The notes beneath the pieces are model-generated. The model had not been told where the DNA came from, did not search any database, and saw only the letters and a list, made by a program, of their open reading frames with translations. 28,805 bases of DNA from an uncultured Saprospirales bacterium. GTDB lineage: Bacteria; Bacteroidota; Bacteroidia; Chitinophagales; Saprospiraceae. This document shows, piece by piece, positions 23,798 through 28,805 of this stretch. Each line of letters begins with the position of its first letter. Position 1 is the first letter of the stretch. The position numbers and the translations under genes were made by a program. The stretch spans positions 1 through 28,805 of the forward strand of contig CALAZP010000073.1 of NCBI GenBank assembly GCA_937926355.1, written 5' to 3'.

Positions 23798-25987
23798 ATG
23801 CTAAAATCATTTCCGTTTTATCAGCAGCTAGACGCAATGGATTGTGGTGCAGCTTGCTTAAGAATGATCGCAAGATACCACGGTAGATTTTATTCTTTGG
23901 AAAGAATGAGAGAATTAACTTTCATTGGCAAACAAGGGGTATCTATGCTTGGCATTAGCGATGCTGCAGAACATATTGGTTTACAGTCACTTGCGGTTAA
24001 GGTGGATTATGATAAAATGGTCTCAGAAGTACCTTTTCCCTGTATAGCTCACTGGAAACAAGATCATTTTGTTGTAGTTAGAAAGGCCAATAAAAATTTC
24101 GTTTGGATTGCAGATCCATCCGCCGGCTTATTTAAACTCTCTAAAGATGAGTTTATATCTAATTGGGCAAGTGATCGTCAAGAAGGAAATCTAACGGGAG
24201 TCCTTCTACTCCTAGATCCAACTCCAGAATTTTATGAACAAGAAGGCGAAAAAAAGAGAAAATCAGGGTTTGGTTACCTTTTTTCATATTTCAAGAAGTA
24301 TAGAAGGCTTATCATTCAGTTGTTTATAGCCTTACTTTTAGGTAGTTTTCTAGAATTACTTTTCCCTTTTCTCCTCAAGGCTATTGTGGATGTGGGTATT
24401 CAAATTGTAGATCTCAATTTTATAAAGGTTGTTATCATAGCATATTTTGTTCTTTTTTTTAGTCAAACAGTTGTTGAATTACTAAGAAGTTTCGTTTTAA
24501 TGCATATTGGTGGTCGGGTCAACATTAGTCTTATTTCTGATTTTTTAATAAAATTAACCAGGCTGCCGATTAACTTTTTTGACTCTAGAATGACTGGAGA
24601 TTTAATGCAGAGAATTGCTGATCATGAGAGAGTACAAAGGTTTATGAGTTCTACTTCTTTAGTTAGTCTTTTTAGCTCAGTTAATATCATAGTATTTTCT
24701 TTCGTAATAGCTTTGTGGAGTATTCAAGTCTTTTATGTATTTATTATTGGGACATTAATTTATCTATTATGGATAGCTGCATTTTTAAGGTTGAGGAGAG
24801 ATTTAGATTATAAAAGGTTTGATCAATCAATAGAAAACCAGAGTCATTTAATTGAACTCATCAATGGGATGCAGGATGTCAAATTGAATAATGCAGAGAA
24901 ACAAAAGAGATGGACTTGGGAAAGAATACAAGCCAGGCTTTTTAAAACTTCTATGGCATCCCTCAAAATAGAACAATTTCAAAGGTCAGGTGCTGTTTTT
25001 TTGAATGAATCCAAAAATCTTATTATCATTTATATGGTATCTGAAATGGTAATTAAGACGGAGATGACCTTGGGGATGTTAGTTGCTATTCAATATATTC
25101 TTGGGCAGTTGAATGGTCCATTAAATAGATTAGTAGAATTTACAAAATCTACTCAAGAGGCTAAAATTAGTTTAGAGCGTATGAATGAAATTCATATGAA
25201 GGAAAACGAAGAAAATATTGACGACAAAATTTCTATTTTACCGGAATATGGAGATTTAATTTTTGATCAAGTTTGGTTTAATTATAATGGTCCTAATTCT
25301 CCAGTAGTCCTCAGAAATATCAGTTTTAAAATACCTAAAGGTAAAACCACTGCTATTGTTGGTGCAAGTGGAAGTGGTAAAACAACTTTAATTAAACTGC
25401 TATTAAATTTTTACAAACCCACCAGTGGAGCTGTTAGAATTGGAGATATAAATTTAAACGCCATACAGAGTAGATTATGGAGAAGTCAATGTGGAGCAGT
25501 ATTACAAGATGGTTTTATTTTTAATGATACAATAGCGAAAAATATTGCCTTAGGCGATGAGGTGGTAGACAAGCAAAAATTATTGAATGCCGTAAAAGTT
25601 GCAAGTATTCAGCAATTTATTGAATCCTTACCACTTGGTTATAATACAAAAATTGGTCAAGAGGGCTTAGGAATTAGTCAAGGCCAAAAACAAAGGCTTC
25701 TTATTGCCAGGATAGTTTATAAAAATCCAGAGTATATTTTTTTCGATGAAGCTACCAATGCGCTAGATGCTTTCAATGAGATGATTGTGGTAGAAAATTT
25801 GGAATCTTTTTTTAAAGAAAAAACAATGTTAGTTGTAGCGCATAGACTAAGCACCGTAATGAATGCAGATAATATTATCGTATTAGAGGAAGGAGAAATT
25901 GTAGAACAAGGAACTCATGAGTATTTAACTAACTTAAGAGGAGCTTACTATCAATTAGTCAGAAATCAACTTGAATTAGGAAATTGA
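23798..25987 (+). CDS. Peptidase-domain (C39) ABC exporter
   Basis: A 729-residue exporter joining three parts. Residues 1-130 are a C39 peptidase: Gln10, catalytic Cys16 in QLDAMDCGAACLRMI, His90 in KQDHFVVVRK and Asp106 in VWIADPS, so it should cut leaders at a double-glycine site. Residues about 155-450 form the transmembrane exporter domain with six helices. The ATPase has Walker A GASGSGKTT (about 522), signature GISQGQKQR (the SQGQ form common in bacteriocin exporters) and Walker B YIFFDEATNALD. With the next gene it would make a type I/bacteriocin-type secretion pump. No precursor peptide with a GG leader, modification enzyme or immunity gene is evident in the window. Confidence 0.95.
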   Translation: MLKSFPFYQQLDAMDCGAACLRMIARYHGRFYSLERMRELTFIGKQGVSMLGISDAAEHIGLQSLAVKVDYDKMVSEVPFPCIAHWKQDHFVVVRKANKNFVWIADPSAGLFKLSKDEFISNWASDRQEGNLTGVLLLLDPTPEFYEQEGEKKRKSGFGYLFSYFKKYRRLIIQLFIALLLGSFLELLFPFLLKAIVDVGIQIVDLNFIKVVIIAYFVLFFSQTVVELLRSFVLMHIGGRVNISLISDFLIKLTRLPINFFDSRMTGDLMQRIADHERVQRFMSSTSLVSLFSSVNIIVFSFVIALWSIQVFYVFIIGTLIYLLWIAAFLRLRRDLDYKRFDQSIENQSHLIELINGMQDVKLNNAEKQKRWTWERIQARLFKTSMASLKIEQFQRSGAVFLNESKNLIIIYMVSEMVIKTEMTLGMLVAIQYILGQLNGPLNRLVEFTKSTQEAKISLERMNEIHMKENEENIDDKISILPEYGDLIFDQVWFNYNGPNSPVVLRNISFKIPKGKTTAIVGASGSGKTTLIKLLLNFYKPTSGAVRIGDINLNAIQSRLWRSQCGAVLQDGFIFNDTIAKNIALGDEVVDKQKLLNAVKVASIQQFIESLPLGYNTKIGQEGLGISQGQKQRLLIARIVYKNPEYIFFDEATNALDAFNEMIVVENLESFFKEKTMLVVAHRLSTVMNADNIIVLEEGEIVEQGTHEYLTNLRGAYYQLVRNQLELGN

Positions 25988-26000
25988 AGATTTTTTGTTT

Positions 26001-27284
26001 ATGACTGCAGATCAAATTGAATTAAGGAGTGAAGAAGTTCAAGAAATTCTTGGGACTCCTCCTCATTGGTTGGTAAGATGGGGTACCTATTTTTTCTTTA
26101 TTATAAGCTTAATTGTTTCTGCAGTGGCTTTTTTTATGCCATATAATGAAACTGCCCAAGGAAATATAAGTGTTACTTCCACCGATCCTCCTAAAAGGTT
26201 AATTGCTGAAAATGGAGGATATATTTCAGAGATTTTGGTGTTAAATGAAGATACCGTAAGGGTAGGGGATCCTTTATTAGTATTTAAATGTAAAGCAAAC
26301 TATGAGGATGCACTTTTATTAGAATTATTAATAAGCAATATTTCTAATTCTGATGATAGTGATCTTTTGAATCTTGTATTGCCTAAAAACTTGTTATTAG
26401 GAGAATTACAAGATGATTATTATGATTTTTTAAGAAAGCAAGAAACGTTTAATTATTTATTTGGAGGAAATTTAGAAAAGCTTAATATAGTTCAACTTGA
26501 AAAGAAAATCCAGACCATACAATCTAGTTTACAATTAGAACAAAGAAGAAAATCAAAGTTAGCAGAGCAATTAGATTTAGCCTATACTCGTCAGAGACAA
26601 GAAGAGATGAATGTTGAAAATAGATTGCTTGATCCAGAAATTTTAAGTCAAACTAAAGAGGATATTCTTCAATTAGAAAGAGAAATGCAAGTAATTGAAG
26701 GGAATATTAAGGATAAGCAATTTGAAATAGAAACAGTTAGGGCTAATATTAGTGGTGTAAAAACTGAAGCAACTGAAAATTTATTTTCCGCATCAAGTCA
26801 AATGAAAGATGCATTTATCAAGCTAAGAAATAGTCTAAAGGATTGGAAAAAAAATTATTTAGTGACTGCTCCAATTGATGGAATTGTTTTATATGCTAAT
26901 GAAAAAATAGGTGAACAACAGTTTGTTAGCAGAGAAGCTGAACTTTTAATGGTTGTGCCATTGAATAAGATTGAAACTATCGGAAGAATGATGGTTCCTG
27001 TTAGTAAATCAGCTAAGATTGAAGAATATCAAAAGGTCGTCGTTCGATTAGATGGTTATCCTCAGTATGAATACGGAATTGTTGAGGGCGAAGTAATGTG
27101 GAAAGGTATAGTTCCAAATAATGGTGAAATTCCAGTCGAAATAAGATTTCCTAATGGCTTAATTACTTCAATAAATGAAGAAATTGAACCCAAACAGGCT
27201 ATGTCAGGTAGTGCTGATATCATCTTAGCTGAAAAAAGGTTGATTCAAAGAATATTTGAAACAGCTAGAAATTTAAGTTTTTGA
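26001..27284 (+). CDS. HlyD-family secretion adaptor protein
   Basis: A 427-residue membrane-fusion protein. A short cytoplasmic start with GTPPHWLVRWG precedes one transmembrane helix (about 28-47). A lipoyl-like half (GNISVTSTDPPKRLIAENGG, GYISEILVLNEDTVRVGD), a long coiled coil (about 145-255) and the second lipoyl half (LVTAPIDGIVLYANEKIGE) followed by a beta-barrel domain complete the family order. It bridges the inner-membrane ABC exporter to an outer-membrane channel; no TolC gene is in the window. It lies 13 nt after the exporter gene. ATG 26001 is chosen over a TTG two codons earlier. The coding end contributes to an inverted repeat. Confidence 0.93.
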   Translation: MTADQIELRSEEVQEILGTPPHWLVRWGTYFFFIISLIVSAVAFFMPYNETAQGNISVTSTDPPKRLIAENGGYISEILVLNEDTVRVGDPLLVFKCKANYEDALLLELLISNISNSDDSDLLNLVLPKNLLLGELQDDYYDFLRKQETFNYLFGGNLEKLNIVQLEKKIQTIQSSLQLEQRRKSKLAEQLDLAYTRQRQEEMNVENRLLDPEILSQTKEDILQLEREMQVIEGNIKDKQFEIETVRANISGVKTEATENLFSASSQMKDAFIKLRNSLKDWKKNYLVTAPIDGIVLYANEKIGEQQFVSREAELLMVVPLNKIETIGRMMVPVSKSAKIEEYQKVVVRLDGYPQYEYGIVEGEVMWKGIVPNNGEIPVEIRFPNGLITSINEEIEPKQAMSGSADIILAEKRLIQRIFETARNLSF

Positions 27285-27311
27285 GAGGATAAAGGAATAC
27301 CCTCTCAAAAA
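27278..27311. terminator. Inverted repeat between HlyD-family gene and lpdA, possible terminator
   Basis: TTTTTGAGAGG (27278-27288) and CCTCTCAAAAA (27301-27311) form a perfect 11-bp stem with a 12-nt loop, spanning the stop codon of the adaptor gene and lying just past the lpdA stop. Its place between convergent genes suits a shared terminator. However no U-tract follows the stem on either strand, since the T and A runs pair with each other, so it is not a textbook intrinsic terminator. Confidence 0.5.
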
Positions 27312-27318
27312 TCTAAAT

Positions 27319-28716
27319 TTATATATGAATGACTTCATCGTAGGCAGCAGCTGTAGCTTCCATGAGTGCCTCACTCATGGTTGGATGAGGGTGAATTGAC
27401 TTAATAATTTCGTGTCCAGTTGTCTCCAACTTTCTAGCGGCGACAACTTCTGCAATCATTTCTGTTACATTACTTCCTATAAGATGTGCCCCTAAAAACT
27501 CACCGTATTTCGCGTCGAAAATAACTTTGACAAACCCAGATGTATCTCCAGATGCACTTGCTTTACCAGAAGCTGTGAAAGGGAACTTTCCAATTTTTAA
27601 ATCATATCCCTTTTCTTTTGCTTGGCTTTCTGTGTAACCGACGGATGCAATTTCTGGTACACAATAAGTACATCCCGGGATATTATTATAATCAATTGGA
27701 TCTGGATTTAATCCTGATATTTTTTCTACACATGTTATTCCTTCAGCACTCGCAACATGTGCTAGCGCAGGTCCTGGTATTACATCGCCAATAGCATAAA
27801 TCCCAGGTATATTTGTTCTATAATACTCATCTACAAGTATGTATCCTCTATCTACTTTAATCCCTAATGTTTCTAAACCAATATTATCTGTATTAGGAGT
27901 TACACCTGCAGCGGACATTACTATATCACACTCTAAAGAGGATTCCTTTCCAGTTTTCCTATCTTTTATGGTTACTTTACATCCATCACCCTTAGTATCA
28001 ACAGATTCCACTGACGTATTAGCTAAAATGTCAATACCTTTTTTCTTAAAAATTTTAGTCAATTCTTTAGAAATATCAACATCTTCCCTTGGAACAAGCC
28101 CTTGCTCCATAAATTCTACTATAGTTACTTTTGTTCCAATTGAATGATAAAAGTATGCAAACTCAACGCCAATGGCACCCGCTCCTACAATGACAATGTG
28201 TTTGGGTTGTTTTGGAAGGGTCATGGCTAAACGATAACCTATAATTTTCTTTTTGTCTATTGGAACGTTAGGTAACGCCTTAGTTCTTGCACCAGTTGCT
28301 ATAATGATATGCTCTGCAGTGTACTGCTTTTTATTGTTCTCAGCATCGGTTACCTCAACTGTTTTGCCCCTAAGTAACGTACCATTACCGTATATAGCAG
28401 TAATTTTATTTTTCTTAAATAAAAATTGAATGCCTTTACTCATTCCTCCCGCTACATTTCTGCTCCTTTTGATCATATCATCAAAATTTGCTTCTGCACC
28501 GTTCACATTTATTCCATAGTCTTTAGCATGTTTAATATATTCGAATACTTGTGCACTCTTAAGCAAAGCTTTTGTTGGAATACAACCCCAGTTGAGACAA
28601 ATTCCACCAAGAGCCTCTCTTTCAATAACAGCAACTTTTTTCCCTAATTGTGCAGCTCTAATCGCAGCGACATACCCTCCCGGGCCACTACCTAAAACAA
28701 TTACATCAAAGTCCAT
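27319..28716 (-). CDS. lpdA: Dihydrolipoyl dehydrogenase
   Basis: A 465-residue flavoprotein of normal length. The FAD-binding GxGxxG appears as VLGSGPGGYVAAIRAAQLG, the redox disulfide is Cys40-Cys45 in GGICLNWGCIPTKAL, the NAD-binding GAGAIGVEFAYF follows near 180, and the second FAD motif YAIGDV follows near 310. The C-terminal interface domain has the catalytic His444 and Glu449 in HPHPTMSEAL. It reoxidises lipoamide in 2-oxoacid dehydrogenase and glycine-cleavage complexes. The partner E1 and E2 genes are not in the window. A minus-strand promoter at 28740-28772 would drive it alone. Confidence 0.96.
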   Translation of the reverse strand: MDFDVIVLGSGPGGYVAAIRAAQLGKKVAVIEREALGGICLNWGCIPTKALLKSAQVFEYIKHAKDYGINVNGAEANFDDMIKRSRNVAGGMSKGIQFLFKKNKITAIYGNGTLLRGKTVEVTDAENNKKQYTAEHIIIATGARTKALPNVPIDKKKIIGYRLAMTLPKQPKHIVIVGAGAIGVEFAYFYHSIGTKVTIVEFMEQGLVPREDVDISKELTKIFKKKGIDILANTSVESVDTKGDGCKVTIKDRKTGKESSLECDIVMSAAGVTPNTDNIGLETLGIKVDRGYILVDEYYRTNIPGIYAIGDVIPGPALAHVASAEGITCVEKISGLNPDPIDYNNIPGCTYCVPEIASVGYTESQAKEKGYDLKIGKFPFTASGKASASGDTSGFVKVIFDAKYGEFLGAHLIGSNVTEMIAEVVAARKLETTGHEIIKSIHPHPTMSEALMEATAAAYDEVIHI

Positions 28717-28739
28717 TATCTAGATATTTTTTGTTGGGG

Positions 28740-28772
28740 CAAATATAAATAAAAACCCCATTGTCGAAACAA
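28740..28772 (-). promoter_or_regulatory. Candidate lpdA promoter
   Basis: On the minus strand 28747-28740 read TATATTTG, an exact TAnnTTTG. TTG at 28772-28770, 22 nt upstream, can serve as the -33 element and lies in the right arm of the terminator-like hairpin. Transcription would start near 28733, giving a leader of about 17 nt. Confidence 0.6.
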
Positions 28773-28777
28773 TGGGG
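28756..28777 (-). terminator. Intrinsic terminator of a minus-strand gene beyond the window
   Basis: CCCCATTG (28756-28763) and CAATGGGG (28770-28777) form a perfect 8-bp stem with a 6-nt TCGAAA loop. On the minus strand the hairpin is followed by TTTTTATTTATATTT, a proper U-rich tail. It would end transcription of a gene on the minus strand to the right of the window; the last 30 bases may hold that gene's 3' end, with a possible stop at 28788-28790, but this cannot be confirmed. Confidence 0.75.
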
Positions 28778-28805
28778 CCAAACTAACTTACTGATACTGA
28801 AATAA

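Noticed and set aside
27839..28147. 102-codon plus-strand reading frame antisense to lpdA
   Set aside because: It is a shadow of the highly conserved lpdA coding sequence; no start signal or domain.
1..28805. CRISPR arrays, insertion sequences, prophage or integrase signs
   Set aside because: No regularly spaced repeats, transposase-like or integrase-like reading frames or target duplications were seen; the genes are mostly housekeeping with similar base composition.

Overview
The window is an AT-rich stretch of a Bacteroidota chromosome. The evidence is the gene families (a Bacteroidota-type long NusB, a BT_3928-like DoxX/MauE protein, a DUF1599 protein, an outer-membrane OMP_b-brl/TonB-type protein with a carboxypeptidase-like N-terminal domain, LytS/LytTR signalling) and several sites matching the Bacteroidota -7 promoter element TAnnTTTG placed just before genes. 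The closest lineage cannot be fixed from the sequence alone; a Cytophagales- or Saprospirales-like free-living organism is a reasonable guess. Nothing points to a prophage, insertion sequence, CRISPR array or genomic island, and no gene looks broken.

Layout. (1) 1-120: a tRNA-His gene closed by a clear intrinsic terminator. (2) 116-3319, minus strand: the operon miaB - sigma-54 activator - lptE, packed with a 1-nt gap and a 4-nt overlap, with a promoter at 3362-3395. (3) 3441-4669: an IMPACT/YigZ family gene and a DUF1599 gene read away from each other out of a very compact region with overlapping promoter elements. (4) 4133-14178, plus strand: a long co-directional run DUF1599 - DoxX/BT_3928-like - nusB - guaA - PBP1-like lipoprotein - trmH - smc. 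(5) 14175-18953: a large outer-membrane barrel gene on the minus strand, divergent from a LytS-type histidine kinase and a LytTR response regulator. The 173-bp region between them carries 9-bp direct repeats 21 bp apart, the layout that LytTR regulators bind. (6) 18967-21610: RNase D and a tandem-ATPase ABC protein continue downstream of the regulator, followed by a small membrane protein. (7) 21873-23692, minus strand: MBL-fold hydrolase and fmt. (8) 23798-27284: a peptidase-domain (C39) ABC exporter and its HlyD-type adaptor, an apparent peptide/protein export pair without a local substrate gene. (9) 27319-28716, minus strand: lpdA, with a promoter that begins inside or next to the terminator hairpin of a gene lying beyond the right edge.

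Most genes are housekeeping: tRNA modification (miaB, trmH), initiator tRNA formylation (fmt), transcription antitermination (nusB), GMP synthesis (guaA), chromosome organisation (smc), RNA processing (rnd), LPS export (lptE) and 2-oxoacid oxidation (lpdA). The accessory content worth attention is the outer-membrane barrel plus LytS/LytTR unit with its candidate operator, the orphan C39 exporter pair with a 16-bp dyad upstream, the internally duplicated DUF1599 protein, and the small uncharacterised membrane protein. I did not find a convincing, wholly new multi-gene system; the LytTR-barrel unit and the substrate-less exporter are the best candidates for new biology.
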